Below the pieces are notes generated by a model. The model searched no databases. It was not told the DNA's origin and saw only the letters and a list, made by a program, of their open reading frames with translations. The position numbers were made by a program, and so were the translations under genes. Below are positions 30,194-41,904 of a stretch of DNA of 64,000 nt, one piece after another (the stretch's first letter is position 1; every line of letters begins with the position of its first letter). This DNA comes from Chytriomyces cf. hyalinus JEL632 (lineage: Eukaryota > Chytridiomycota > Chytridiomycetes > Chytridiales > Chytriomycetaceae), in contig JAIWWG010000061.1 of assembly GCA_025435555.1 (NCBI GenBank), positions 159,461 through 223,460 on the forward strand, given 5' to 3'.

Positions 30194-32818
30194 CTAAAGC
30201 GATTCGATGTCTACACCAGCCTTTCCCAATCCAACCCACGGATCGCGTCCACCTCCCCACTGAAGCAACTCCTTCTTCAAAACCTCTCCACCTTCACGCA
30301 AACCATCTACCCGATACGTTTTCGACCCAACTCGAGCATTCTGGAATGCACGTGCACACACGGCATCGCTAACGCGTCTCGCCCAAAAGTAGCTGTAGTA
30401 ACTGGCTCCGTAACTAAACAAGTGCGAGAACTGGGTCTGCCACCTTGTTCCTTCTACGTAAGGAATGACGTCTGTCTGGTTTTGGACTTGTCGCAACATT
30501 GCGGTTGTGTCAAAGGAGACGTCTTCCATTCGTTCTAAGCACAATTGCGAATTTAGTCTGAAGCAGTGCAATATTGAATTAGAAAGTTATTACCCGAATG
30601 ATAGACTTGGTCCAGCATCGCCATCTTCAACTGTGCTTGCTTTTCCACAGCTTCGAGAATCACTGAACGCATTCGAACGCTGTCGACAAGGTCTCCTGGA
30701 ACCTTTTCACCCGTCGCGTAATGGATGCCGATTGCCTTCAACACGTCATTGTCTCTTGCAAAACTTTCCAAAATGTTGCTGGGAACTTCGACAAAGTCTA
30801 GCGCGCATCGTGTCCCGCTAATGTGCTGATAGTCCGTTCGAGCAATGACGCTGTGCATCACTGTAGAGAAAGAAACGAATTAAATTCGATGGCGTGTTCG
30901 AAAAAGGCGCCTCAAAAAAAACGTACCATGCCCCATTTCATGAAACAAAGTCTCCACTTCACCCAACCCCAACAGTCCTGGTGCGATTCCATTCGTTGGC
31001 CTCTCAAACTGCGTCACTAGTGTCACAATCGGTATCTGATACACCTTCCCATCGCTTCCCTTTCGTTCCGTTTCAGGACACCGCAACCCACCCCTCGGGC
31101 TCAAACACTCTGCCTCATAATCATCCAACCGCCTCGAACACCGCACAGTAAACTGTGCCGCACCTTCAAATTTATCAACCGCCACACTTTCTTCGCGTTT
31201 AAACAAGTCCATATACACGACCCCAATCACGCCATCATCTTCATCCACTACATGCAGTTTTCGAACATCCTTGTGCCATACTTCGCCCAGTTTGATTTCA
31301 TTGCAAGGTTCTAGACGGACACCATAGAGTTGTTGGAGTAACGAGCTGATTCCGGAAAGTGTGCGGCCTACGCTAAAGTATGGGCGTAGAGATTCGGGGT
31401 GTGCGGTGGTTCGTGTGTGTGGGCCTAGGAATTGTGAATAGAATTGTTTATCCCATGCATGGAGAATTGTTGGGGTGGTGGAAGATTTTTGATGCGTTTT
31501 TTTTGAGGGAAACGAGACGCGCGATTTCGGATTCGGCCATGGGTTTGTTTTGGGCGGATACTTGGGATAGGAACTTGAGAACGTTTTCTAGAGTAGAATA
31601 AAGGTGTTTTAGCTCTAAACCCTGTTTTTCTTTTCTCTTTTTTCTGGGTTTCCCGCGCTCACCTGTGGATCCGGCCATTTTGTCACCCAACCACATGTCG
31701 GCATAACTCCTTTTCCCAAGCAAATGCGCCAAATCTTTTCTTCGTAAAAGCAGACCCTCGAGAAACTGTACAGCCTCATCCGAACCTTCATTCATGCCCA
31801 TATACACGATTCGACGAACATCCTCATCACGCGCAGATCGAAGAATGTGATGCGCGTTTCCACTTCCGTCAATTGGAATCACTGCCAAATTCGGATCCGA
31901 TTTAGAAGTCACTGCTTGCACGATTTGTGGGTACACTCCTGCTAGCCGTTGAGATGGGTTTTCAATTTCGATTCCTTCGCAGTTGGATTCGCTTGAAGCG
32001 CGTACAAATCTGTATCCCAAGTTCTGTGGAACCATGGAATTCCAAATCGATAAACAAAAATGAAATAGGAGAATTGGGAGAATTTGGTTGTTTACCAAAA
32101 TGTCATCGCTGATTTCGACAAACTGGCGGCGCTCTTTTTGTCCAAGATGGATGCCGCTTTTTTGAAAGTCTTTGATGAGCAAATCGGCGACAACGCGTGT
32201 TTGTGTGGATGCGTGGGCGTGGGAAGGTGATGCGTTGTGAGCCAAGATGGAGCGGTTGAGTGACTGGCGGAGAAGAGAGCGGACCTTGTTATAAGTACAT
32301 GGGGATAAACACGGAATAGGTGGTTATTTTTCTTTTACATTGTATAGTCCCTGGTGCGTGTTGAGCTGATTCATGAATGATGTCAAAAGTGCGTTTCCGG
32401 CTTTCGCATCTTCAACAACGTCAGGGTCCGGATGAACATTTTGCACGAGTTCTGTTGCGTCCAAGACTGAGCACAATGAGTCCGAAAGGGCGTCGAGCCG
32501 CTTGACAGCTGTGGTGAGTGGGAGTGGGGGCAGACTGCTGCCTGCCGAGGCACTGCTGTTGAGCCCGCCTATCGATGAACCATCAACACAGCCATCAATG
32601 GAGCCAACGATGGCGCGTGCCCTCTCAACGGTATCTGAGGCAATCTCGGTCCATGTCCAACGCCCACTCTTTGCGGATAACTTGAACGGCTCAAAGTGGT
32701 AGCCAAACAGCAGGCTCGTGCTGTTGCTGGTTGCTTTGACGCTGTGCTGGAGCCCGGTGTCGAAGAGGGCGACGAGGGGTGACTGCGCTTCTTGCGCGAG
32801 ACGCTTCAAGTTGACCAT
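30194..32818 (-). CDS. OCT1: Mitochondrial intermediate peptidase (M3 metallopeptidase), one apparent frameshift
   Basis: Six exons: 32339-32818, 32096-32284, 31663-32023, 30927-31587, 30594-30860, 30194-30534. All junctions agree in phase except for one extra base in exon 4. The zinc motif HEMGH is split by the intron at 30926 and continues VMHSVIARTDYQHISGTRCALDFVEVPS, the MIP/Oct1 signature. The N-terminal block LDALSDSLCSVLD and HPDPD also fits MIP. Oct1 trims octapeptides from precursors in the mitochondrial matrix. At 31497-31504 a run of eight A (minus strand) puts the frame one base off; with seven, KK followed by ...HAWDKQFY is in frame and the total is 766 codons (765 aa). This is either a sequencing indel or a real mutation. 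The start ATG overlaps the end of the upstream F-box gene by 13 bp. Confidence 0.85.
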
Positions 32819-33763
32819 CTTTTGACAGAAATGAACAAGGAAGTCACCTCTCGGATTCCCTTTTTGCTTTTATTTTTATTGTTTGTTCTGCTCTCGCTTC
32901 GTGCATATAAAATACGCTGGTGCCCGCTTATTTGTTCTCTCAAGGCAGTTGCGTTGTTTGTGCCATCCATGTTCCACAGATCGCTGGGTACAAAGTTCCG
33001 CCTTTCCTTTGGCGGCGACATCTCCAGTTGTTGAATTGTGGTGTTGTTCACGATATCCATCACTTCCTGCACAAGTTCCCTGGGGCTTCCCATCCCTCCA
33101 AACACATTTGAAATCGACAGGTTCTTCAGCGCCTTGCACTCAGAAAAAGCAATGTCAGCACAGTCTTCCACAATTTGCAGGTGCAGGGAGGAAAGCTTTG
33201 GTGCCAGATGAAGTACGTCCAGTATTTGTGTTGGAATGTTATAGTGACTCGTGAATCGCAGCTCTTGAATTGGAAGGCTCACCAAAAACGATGTTGTCGC
33301 ATCGAGCAACAATGGGCCGGCGATGCCGTTTTTAAAGTATTCTTCCCCAATAGTAAGCATCCTTATGTTCTTTTTGGCATTGTATAGAGCACCAAAGAAT
33401 TTGCCCGTGATCGATGACTTTGAATTGTTGGCCAACACTTAAGACTTTCGGGGAGAAGGTCCAAGATGGCCTCTATTCCCAAAGATTTGCGGACAGTCAC
33501 AAATCCACCATGCATTGAAAGAATGCGCGAGTAGGATGCAAGTAAATCACGCCTTTCTGGTGGTATCGATTTTGAAGCGCGTGTGCATAGTCAAACATGA
33601 CCTGGGATATGTATTTGAAGTATCGAACAGCATGGCATAAGTGCAGAATGTCGGGGTGGGCGCTCATAAACAATGCGATTTGGCCAAGGATTTCCGGCGG
33701 CATGGATTCGAGCGTATCTATGGAGATCATTGCCGGTTTCGATGGTACAGTGTCGATGGGCAT
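32806..33763 (-). CDS. F-box-like / LRR protein (about 288 aa), model uncertain
   Basis: Exons 33509-33763 and 32806-33417 join in phase (289 codons). The first exon carries an F-box-like stretch (LESMPPEILGQIALFMS, then HAVRYFKYIS). The second carries leucine-rich segments (LPIQELRFTSH, LAPKLSSLHLQIVED, CKALKNLSIS). Such proteins usually act as substrate receptors of SCF ubiquitin ligases. Weak points: the intron donor GTGGAT is not strongly supported, and the stop at 32806 lies 13 bp inside the OCT1 start on the same strand. A further exon may also exist upstream at 33971-33850, encoding a coiled-coil start (CCKRHERRIQALEHANQALQ) in another frame; an intron with donor GTCTGC could join it. 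Confidence 0.5.
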
Positions 33764-34242
33764 GCGAGCTGTGGTTGAGACTGCAGTTTTCGACAGACAC
33801 GGAGAGCGTGGAGCTGTTGTCGATGCGCCTTAAGAGCGGCATTTGAAGCAGACTTCGGTAGGAATTGACTTCATTGAGCATCTGTTGCTGAAGCGCCTGG
33901 TTTGCATGTTCAAGCGCCTGAATCCTGCGCTCGTGTCTCTTGCAGCATGAACACTTTGCTCGGCATGGCATTTTTATTGTTCATAAAACTGCGCATGCAA
34001 CAAGCTGAACTCACGAATGCAACACGTGCTCCTGATTTTTGTCCATGTTTTTTGTATTTTTTTATTCATTCGAATCGTTGTCGGCAGCGTCGCGCTGAAG
34101 TTGCTCCGACTGTGTTTGCTCAAGTGCGTGTGCGTTCAGACTGGCGGCGTTCAGCGCGCCTTGCCTGTTTGCAAACAAAACAAGCAAGCAAGCATCGCAG
34201 TTGTAAGCTGACGAGAACGAGCTTCACGGCAAAGGACTGTAC
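33764..34242. other. Short interval between F-box and NF-YB genes
   Basis: Holds the possible upstream exon of the F-box gene (minus 33971-33850, see that entry). No other gene is supported. It contains a T-rich stretch near 34040-34075. Confidence 0.4.
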
Positions 34243-34843
34243 TTACATTGCAAACTCCTCACGCGATAACGGCGCTCCAGCAGACCGAGATGCCTGACAC
34301 AAAAAAAAATCAGAAATCAGAAATGCTTCAGATTCGAGCATTCCCCTCCCCAGTGAAGATAGAATGTAAATGGGGAAGAACCTCTTTATATTTCGCGAGA
34401 TAAATCTTGAGTGTCTCCGAGTAGTTGTCGAAGCCCAAACTTTGCAGGGCAAAGATGATGTCGTCTCCGCTGACTGTCTTTCGTTTCTCGAGCGTACATC
34501 GATCGGAAGCTGGGATATTGTTGTTTTCGTCAATGTTTTTTGATCGACGGAAGAAGGGTGAGTACCCTCCGACGTGACAAAGCTGATGAATTCCGACACG
34601 CATTCTTGGAGGCAGTCTTTTGCGTCTTTGGCGATTTTGGCGTTTTCCTGAGTTGTTTTTCGAAAATCAGTCTGAGGGGTGATCCCTGGTTTGATGTGTG
34701 GTTTTGGATTTTAGATGGCTCACGGGAAGAGCTCGTTTCATCAGGCGAGACACGTTAGCGATGGGAAGTAGTCGGTCCTTTTCGATGCTTGCTGCGCCGC
34801 CATCGTCTGCTTGGGTTGGGTCAGGCTCCAGCTGTTGCATCAT
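34243..34843 (-). CDS. HAP3: NF-YB / Hap3, CCAAT-binding complex subunit (126 aa)
   Basis: Exons 34724-34843, 34566-34647, 34382-34509 and 34243-34293 join in phase (127 codons). The histone-fold core is complete: RLLPIANVSRLMKRALP, then ENAKIAKDAKDCLQECVSEF, ISFVTSEASDRC, EKRKTVSGDDIIFALQSLGF and the end YSETLKIYLAKYKE. This matches the NF-YB family throughout. With NF-YA and NF-YC it binds CCAAT boxes in the nucleus. The short exon 4 adds a non-conserved tail. Donor GTTCTT of intron 3 is unusual, so the tail is less certain than the core. Two adjacent ATGs (34843, 34840) start the protein. Confidence 0.95.
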
Positions 34844-35012
34844 TGTTTTTTATTGGTTGGTTGGATTTATTTGTTTGTGCCGTAAATATTTACTTATGAG
34901 ACAAGTTCAGCGGCACAAGAGAAGAGCGGGCAACGAAGGTGCTACCGTTACAGCTGAACCATTGGTAGATATTCCATGACATTCTGCGCCCTTTGTTTCA
35001 CCCGGTGAAAAG

Positions 35013-35732
35013 ATGGCATCATCGATGGGAAGGAAAAAAAATGGAGGCGCTTCTTCCCTCACAAAACAAAAATATATTGAGCCACCACCATCCAGAACAA
35101 CACATTCAAGAAATGAAACAAAAATGGTCTTTACCAGCGGAACGATTGCAAAGTCTGGATCAGACACCAAAGTGAACACACCGCTGCCACGCTGTGACTC
35201 AGCTGGCGACTTGGACCCCACTACACGCGTTCAATCCCAAGCGTCCTTAGAAGTGGAGGCGTCCTCAGCGCCTCCTGACCTCCAACAACAAGAAATTCCT
35301 AATGCTAGCACCCCCCTTCTCAGCACCGTCCCTGTGCTGGTCGAGTCTCTAGATGCTGAAGACACTGATCAGCCATCCAACTTTCGCCGCATCAAAGCGG
35401 TGAGAATGAATTTGAATCTTCTAGGTCTTGAAGAACCGGCGCCGTTTATAGACATACAAGACGCCGCTACTGCTACTGAGCATCTTCATCGAGTCAAGGC
35501 CGTTTCCCGGCAGTTGAATAACCTCGCTCCTTTGCCACCGTTTCCGCTGGAGTCTTGCGCTGCGAGCAGTCTTCTCCTGTCGGACAAGGAGAAGGAAGAC
35601 CTCGTTGTTCATGTGCTTGACTATGGCTTTGAAGCGGTGCACAAGAAGCGCGAGAATGCGACGCGTGTTTGTGGTGATGTTGTTAGTGCGAGTTTTGTGT
35701 TGTCTGAGCAAGTTTGGTTTTTCTTCATGTGA
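35013..35732 (+). CDS. Hypothetical protein (239 aa) with an internal repeat
   Basis: A single open frame starts at ATG 35013, 169 bp from the NF-YB start (divergent). The N-terminal half is Ser/Thr/Pro-rich and basic at the start (MASSMGRKKNGG). Two related segments follow: FRRIKAVRMNLNLLGL and LHRVKAVSRQLNNLAPL, about 45 residues apart. After them comes an acidic helical region (LLLSDKEKEDLVVHVLDYGF). The end ..SEQVWFFFM may be intron read-through. I do not recognise the family. Nothing is supported between 35733 and 35981. Confidence 0.45.
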   Translation: MASSMGRKKNGGASSLTKQKYIEPPPSRTTHSRNETKMVFTSGTIAKSGSDTKVNTPLPRCDSAGDLDPTTRVQSQASLEVEASSAPPDLQQQEIPNASTPLLSTVPVLVESLDAEDTDQPSNFRRIKAVRMNLNLLGLEEPAPFIDIQDAATATEHLHRVKAVSRQLNNLAPLPPFPLESCAASSLLLSDKEKEDLVVHVLDYGFEAVHKKRENATRVCGDVVSASFVLSEQVWFFFM

Positions 35733-35981
35733 ACGAGCAGTTGTTTACTTTGTGGTCTATAATGAGCAGTAAATAATACGTGTTTTTATTGTGCTCTTGG
35801 TGCATTGATCCAGATGGAGAGCGCTTGGCAGTGACACTCAATCTGGAGTTTCGGCTACTAGCGCCTCATTTTTTAGTCAACCAACACTCACACGAGCCAG
35901 ACAAAACAGCATTCGCAAAGGCACAACAACAAGTCAACAAAACGAAGACTACATTCAGAAACTACAACAAAAAACAAAAAC

Positions 35982-36704
35982 TCATCTCTGCGTCACAAAC
36001 GACTTCCGAATCGCTCTCCAATTCGAACAAAACTCAACCAACTTTTTCCCAACCAGCAACAACTGAACCACACCCGCAATCGCTCCAAACCCAAGCGCCG
36101 CGTCAAACCCAACACATCGGATCGTATCCAGCTTTAACTCCTGCGCCGTGTTTATGCAGCTGCTGTTTTTGATTCCTAACGTTGCTAACGCGGCTAACCA
36201 TATAATCAGAGAAACGCTGTGGAACGCGAGATCCAATATCGCAAACAATGCGGACTTTTTGGAGACTGTAGTACGGCTGGGAGCTGTTGAGAATAGTAAA
36301 AGGTACGGCGCGTTGTAGAACTGCACCATGTCTTTTCCTTTAAAGTAAAACAGAACGAGCTGTAGCAATGTGAGGATGATGGAGAAGAGACTGGCTGTGA
36401 TGACGAGGTCGCAGGTTGCGCGTGGTGGTGCGAGGTCGGAGGATGATAGGCCTGCTAGAATTGATGCGCTGATTGCAGAGCTGATGATGATGATGTAGCT
36501 GAACCAAACGCGCGATTGTTTGATCCTAGAATGGATGCCGTAGGTTTTTTTTTTTTTTTTTTTTTTTTAATGCAAGGATGGTTTGAAGGAGCAAGGGGGT
36601 AGCAACCATAATGGGACCGTCAAATACGTGCTCGGGTCATTTTCAACAACTGGTGGGTTGTGTATTTTGACAGAGACTGGAGCCGGTGACTGAAAGGGGG
36701 GCAT
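35982..36704 (-). CDS. Four-helix membrane protein (213 aa)
   Basis: Exons 36607-36704 and 35982-36525 join in phase (214 codons). The intron contains a run of 24 T (plus strand 36545-36568). Four hydrophobic segments: about residues 42-62 (FSYIIIISSAISASILA), 76-98 (CDLVITASLFSIILTLLQLV), 125-150 (FAILDLAFHSVSLIIWLAALA) and 172-193 (FDAALGFGAIAGVVQLLLVG). A short Pro-rich N-terminus precedes them. The spacing and a Cys pair in the second loop resemble MARVEL-domain proteins, but this is not certain. 36705-36843 is non-coding. Confidence 0.65.
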
Positions 36705-36843
36705 TGCAGAATGTTTGGAAGTTTCTATTCAGGGATGTGGCACTATATTTTTTTTTCCAAAGTGGTTCTCCTAACAACATAGTTGCTTAAAAAAAGTATG
36801 CATGCTCCAGCCATGTTCCCCTGCTTCCCTTTACGAACCACTT

Positions 36844-39000
36844 TCATTTTTTCAAAGCAGCCGCAGCAACAGCAGGTCTCACCACAACATCCACACCCAA
36901 AGCCTTCCCCCCATACACAATCACATCCTGCAAACTTCTTTGAAACGCTCGCTTCACAACCTCCCACACAATTTTCACATTCAAGCCTTCACTCATCTGT
37001 GCACCGCCAAAAGCATTTGCACTGCGAGACGCAGCAACGCGTTTCGCAACTTCAAGCGCCTCTCGCGCTCCACCAAAGATGACAACAGCATACGCAAGCG
37101 CGCGGCGTTGAACTTTTTCGGCCATTGCTTTTACAGCCTTCGGATCTTTCACGTACCATGCTGCAATTAGAATGGCAGAGTACACGGATACCGCCTTCAT
37201 ACGGCTAAACATGCGGGACCAAAAGCTGGGTTTTGATACGATTGGGATACCTCCTGGGCTGATTGGAGACTTAACGCCGCCGGGGGCTGTTTTTGGGCTC
37301 GTCATGAGGTGTGCCAGGTGGTTTCGTTGCATGGCTGTTGCGCTTTGTTTTTTGATGAATCCAATGGGGTGGTTTGATGTATTGTCTGGTGCTTGAACTA
37401 GCTGTGGGTGAGTGTTTGTCTGATGCATTGTGTGGTTGAATGGTTCTCCAGTTGGTTGGTAACGATAACTGTTTGGTTCCGTCCTAATTTTACCAAATGC
37501 AATGGTGAATAAGGGAAATCTCTTGCGCAAAGCAATAAAGCTGAATCTATACTCAACTCGACGACATTCAGGTAACGCATGTGATCTCCACGACGCCCGT
37601 CTGGGCCTCGTTCAACAATATTCCCGTACCCATCTGCACCTTCAGTAGTATCCATTACGAGGAGGACTCCATTTTGCTCTTCATTCTGAACAACGGCCCA
37701 GTTTGCATTTTCTTCGGTTGGTTCATCAGGTCCACGGTGATTAGTTGCGTGATCTTGCACAGCCTGTGAAGATTCCTCGTATTTTTCAGGTTGCATGCCT
37801 CTGCGTTGCGCGTATTCTGGCATGTAATACTGTTGCTGTTGCTGCAAATGTTGCAAATGCTGAGCAGGAGTCATGGGCAAGTACGCCGTCGTCACCTCGC
37901 TCGGAGTATACCGCCGATACAAATTTCCCGCCTCATCAAGGAACGTTTCCGAGTCTTGCGTGTATGAACCTGGATTATGAACGCTCTCTGTGCTTGAAGT
38001 CAGTGTATTGCGGTGACTGGATGCATCTCGGGTAGGATCATACATACGCAAGGGGGTTTGGTAGATAGGGTGCTGGTAAGGTGCAAATTGGGATGGATAT
38101 GCGATTCGTTCGTAGGGTGCCTGGTTGTATGATGATTGGCTGAACATGTCGTTCTCGGCGTATGGAGCGGAGTAGGCGGCTGGATGAGGATAGTAGAGTG
38201 GCACTGGCTGCATTTGGCTCATTACTGGATTTGATGCGTAGGAAGGCCTCCGTGCAAACTTGTAACGACAGATGGTGAGAATTGGGGTGACATGGAGGAA
38301 AAGATAAAACGATGATGAAATATTACCTGCGGTCTTTGATGCATCGGTTCCGAACCTGCGACAGAACTGTTGCAGCATTATTTTACGCGTTAGTTGCTTG
38401 GGGAGCATTTTTTTGGAAATGATTCCAAACACCTTTGGTAGGGAGCTATTTTTGGACTCTTTCCCAAGCGCCTCAATTGCGCAACGGAGTTTGCGTCATT
38501 CTTTGAAAGAGCTGCGTTACTGTTGCTCAACTGGGTTGGTTGGCGTACAGCGTGGATCCGATGTGACGCCTGAAGTGCCGGGTGAGGCGAAGAGATTTGG
38601 GCGGCAGTGGTTGGATTTTGTACAGGTGGGTTGGAAGGGTTATGAACATTGGGACTGTAGAGAGATGGGTTGCTTCTTTCGCGCATGAGAAGTTGCGTGC
38701 GAATGAGACGGTTTCTTTCGTCAAGCGTGTTTGAATGAGGTTTTGTTGAAGTGAATGGATCTGTTTGGTAAGAGAGAGCGGGGATGAGATGATGTGGATG
38801 AGAAACAAGGAAGTGGGGTAGATACCTGGCGTGGGACCGTGCGTGTCGTTCAGTTGCTTCAGCGTGTTGAAGTGGTGGGCGTCCAGCGCGTCTTCAAAGA
38901 CGTCTTCTTCTCGATCCTTTGATGAGGTTTGGGTTGCTGGTGGTTGTGCTGGGGATGGGAATCCTCCGATCATGTTGGTGTTGAGGCGGGTGGAGGACAT
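36844..39000 (-). CDS. Large Gln/Pro/Tyr-rich protein of unknown function (about 627 aa as one gene)
   Basis: Exons 38826-39000, 38433-38760, 38327-38366, 37494-38258 and 36844-37419 join in phase (628 codons). The N-terminal 440 residues are disordered (Asn/Ser/Pro, then Tyr/Gln with a short poly-Gln near 37830). The C-terminal 190 residues are ordered: one likely transmembrane segment (VSVYSAILIAAWYV) and amphipathic helices rich in Ala/Val/Lys. The last junction (donor at 37493, acceptor at 37420) is my choice, because without it the upstream frame stops at 37398, 31 bp inside an ATG-led frame starting at 37428. The alternative is two overlapping genes (37398-39000 and 36844-37428). No family is recognised. 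Confidence 0.5.
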
Positions 39001-39793
39001 GGCAGTTCCAGATGGGTCTGGATGGAATATATTTTTATGGCTATTTTTAAGCTTCATAAAATCCTTTGAAATGCGATAAACAAACCCAGTCGCTATTGCC
39101 CAATGAAAAGCAGTCACATGAATTCACCAACAAGCACCCGCTGACACTCAACAGACTGTGCATCCACGGCGGCAGACTCCGCGTATGGCACAGGTTACAT
39201 GGGTGAAGTATCGCAGAACCTGTTACGGAAAATCAACGTGTCACATGTAGACACAACACGTTGTCCCAGCTGATACAATGTCGAGGAGGGCTGGAAAGAA
39301 AGAGACACCAAGGTAGAGAGACAGAGAGAAGCAAGAAGTACAGAGCGGGCAGGGGAGAGGGAAGATGTCCAGAAGAGTCATGTCCGGAAGGAGAAGGAAA
39401 CAGAAAAGTCCGAAAATGAGAGACACGCCTCAAAAGAATGTTCGGAAACAAGACAAGGAAGGAAGGGAGGCTCAGAGCACAGTTGTCTAAATTGCAGCTT
39501 TGTTCAGAAATCGTGAAAAAATTTATCAACAGGTCCGGATTTGCACCTTTTTTTTTTATGTGTGCTGGGAGCCATCTGCGACAAGAGCGATCGGCACAGG
39601 CGTGGATGCAGTGGAGCGGCAGGCGGGATTGCAGCTTACGAACCATCGCAGTGGCAGCGCCGTACTCAGGATACAGTGAAACAAAGCAATAAAAAAAGTA
39701 TGTTTTGAATGTGTTCAACAAACTTGAGAAGGAAGGGCAGGGTTTCCCTCTTCGCAAATAACATTTGCATCAATTTCAACCAACTCAGGAGCA
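39001..39793. other. Intergenic region, purine-rich
   Basis: Shared 5' flank of the preceding minus-strand gene and the RhoGAP gene. Between about 39280 and 39480 the plus strand is strongly GA-rich (GAGAGACAGAGAGAAGC and similar). No gene is supported. Confidence 0.5.
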
Positions 39794-41904
39794 ATGGATA
39801 CTGCGTCTGCCCAACCCACGGGGAGCAGAGCTGCTGCCCAAGAACGACCCAGCCAAACTACACAGCTCCTATCCCCTCAGGGCCCAGAACAGTCCCGGCA
39901 GCGCGGAGCCAGCGGCGTGCGGACTTCATCGTTGGGAGAAGGGTTGAACACTGGCGTGAACACCAACAAAGCCAGCGGCTACTTGGGCGCCAACCCCGTC
40001 AGCAGCAGTGCCGGCAATATCAGCAGCTCCAGTGTGAACAGCCAACCTGTGAACCTTGCCCACAGCGAAGCGAGTCCCCAGGCCCCGATCAACAGCAATA
40101 GTAACAGCAATCAGGCTCGCAACATCCAGCCTGCTGTCCAGAACCCACCTGTGGCCGTCCCAGCCAAAGGCATGTCGAGATTCATAAACATGTTCAAATC
40201 TCAGCCGAGCCCCTCGCAGCATGAAACCCACCAGTTGAGAAACCATGTTTGCCTCTTGCCACGTTTTCTAACAAGATTCCTGTATTTTGTGCTGCTAGAA
40301 CGGCAGACTCCCAACTGGCGAATCAGACTCTGACTCTGTCGCCATCCGCCCCCGCCTCACCGCAATCAAGAGTTCCATCGAATACCCCAGCCACGAAAAG
40401 TTCCAGGACTGACTTATTCAAACGTGCTTCCAACCCAAAGGCGCTGCAGCACACCAGCCAGCCCTCACTGGCATCAACATCTGTTGATGGCACCTCCATG
40501 GGTGGGAAGCAGCCCTCCCTCATCAACTTTCGCAGGCAAGGCTCGGGTGTGAACCCGCCAACACCCATGGTTTCACCGTCTGGCAGCATTGCGCTTATGC
40601 CAGAGTATCCGTTGCCCAGTGACATGCCAATGATTGCTTCTACCATCGCTGATCCGGCTGGTTTTGTGTTTGGAGTAACGATTGCGGAGGCTGCGGCGCG
40701 GGCGGGGAAGAATGGGATCCCTGACATTGTTGTTCAGTGCGTCGAATACTTGGAACGTAAAAACTTGATTGATACGGAAGGCTTGTACCGCATCCCTGGC
40801 AGCATTAAACGTGTAAAGGAGTGGGCTGCCAAATTTGATGCGTACGGCTACAGCAGTGGTGGTGGTGGTAGTGGGTACAGTGCACATGAGGCTGATTTGG
40901 GTCCTTCTTCGTTCTCGAGTTCGGCGGAGCATCTGACTGTCCCTGAGAGTCTTTCTGTGCTCACGAAGCGGTCATCATCACTGCCAAGCAATCGAGCTGT
41001 GACTGGTGTTGGGTTGTGGCATGCTAACGCGAATGGGTGTCCAAGTACGCCTGGATTTGCAGTCAACTTGGATAATGAAACTGCGCCAACTGTGGCGAGT
41101 CTGTTGAAAAAGTATTTGAGTTCTGTGAGGGGAAAGTTTGCGCCTCCTGCGCTGTGGGAAGTGTTGGACACTATTGCTTTGGGTATGTTTCCCCCCCATT
41201 AGATGATATCTGTAGTTCTTTTGCAGCTTCAAAACACAAACTTGTCTGAAATCCAATTCCATTTTTTTTTCCACATCGCAGACATCAAAATGGGACCCCC
41301 AACACCCGAAGTCGTGCACGGAATCCGAACACACATTGATGCCGTTCTTTTGTCAAAAGAGCACATGCACACATTTGCATACTTTATGCTCCATCTGCAC
41401 CGAGTCCAATCCTTGAGCGCAATCAACTTGATGACATCAAGAAACTTGGCACTCTGCATCTTTGTTCCAGCCAAAGAAGGCGCCGAGTACGTCGTTCGCT
41501 ATGCAGACGTCATTTTTGGAAACGTGCCCCTTGTTCCTGCCGAATTTATAGAGTTGCTGCCAAAAGCGGATCCTGTTGTTGCTGTGGATGTGGACCCATC
41601 GGGACTCATGACCCCACCGAAACGATGGCTCGACAGTCCTGAACCTGGAAAGAAGGGGGAAGAACATGGTGTTGAAGAAGGGCTGGAAGATTTGCAAATC
41701 GAGTCATCTAAACTGGTGGTGGGTCAGCACGCGGCGGTAGCGAGTTTGACGCCGATTGAATCGCCTGTTCATGACGTGAAACGGCCTGCGTTTGATGTTG
41801 CGGCGGTGACTCTTGCGGGGAGTTTGACTCAGGACATGCTTGCTGCGATTCCCAGTTTATCTTCTGCAGATTTGGCGCCTTCGGCGGCTGCAAAGGAAAC
41901 GTAA
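39794..41904 (+). CDS. RhoGAP-domain protein (648 aa)
   Basis: Exons 39794-40233, 40299-41182 and 41282-41904 join in phase (649 codons). The N-terminal 280 residues are Ser/Asn/Pro-rich. The GAP domain starts at FGVTIAEAA (about residue 290). It carries GIPDIVVQCVEYLE, then EGLYRIPGS with the catalytic arginine finger. After an insertion of about 85 Ser/Gly-rich residues come TVASLLKKYLSS, HTFAYFMLHLHRVQ and NLMTSRNLALCIFVP, the conserved Rho-binding helices. RhoGAPs switch off Rho, Rac or Cdc42 GTPases at the cell cortex. The long insertion inside the domain is unusual and may change specificity. The C-terminal tail is acidic. The donor of intron 1 (GTTGAG) is the same non-consensus type as in the PacC1 gene. 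Confidence 0.85.

Noticed and set aside
37398-37493. Reading through to the stop at 37398 as the end of the Gln/Pro-rich protein
   Set aside because: It would overlap the downstream frame; a phase-correct splice pair avoids this. Kept as an alternative.
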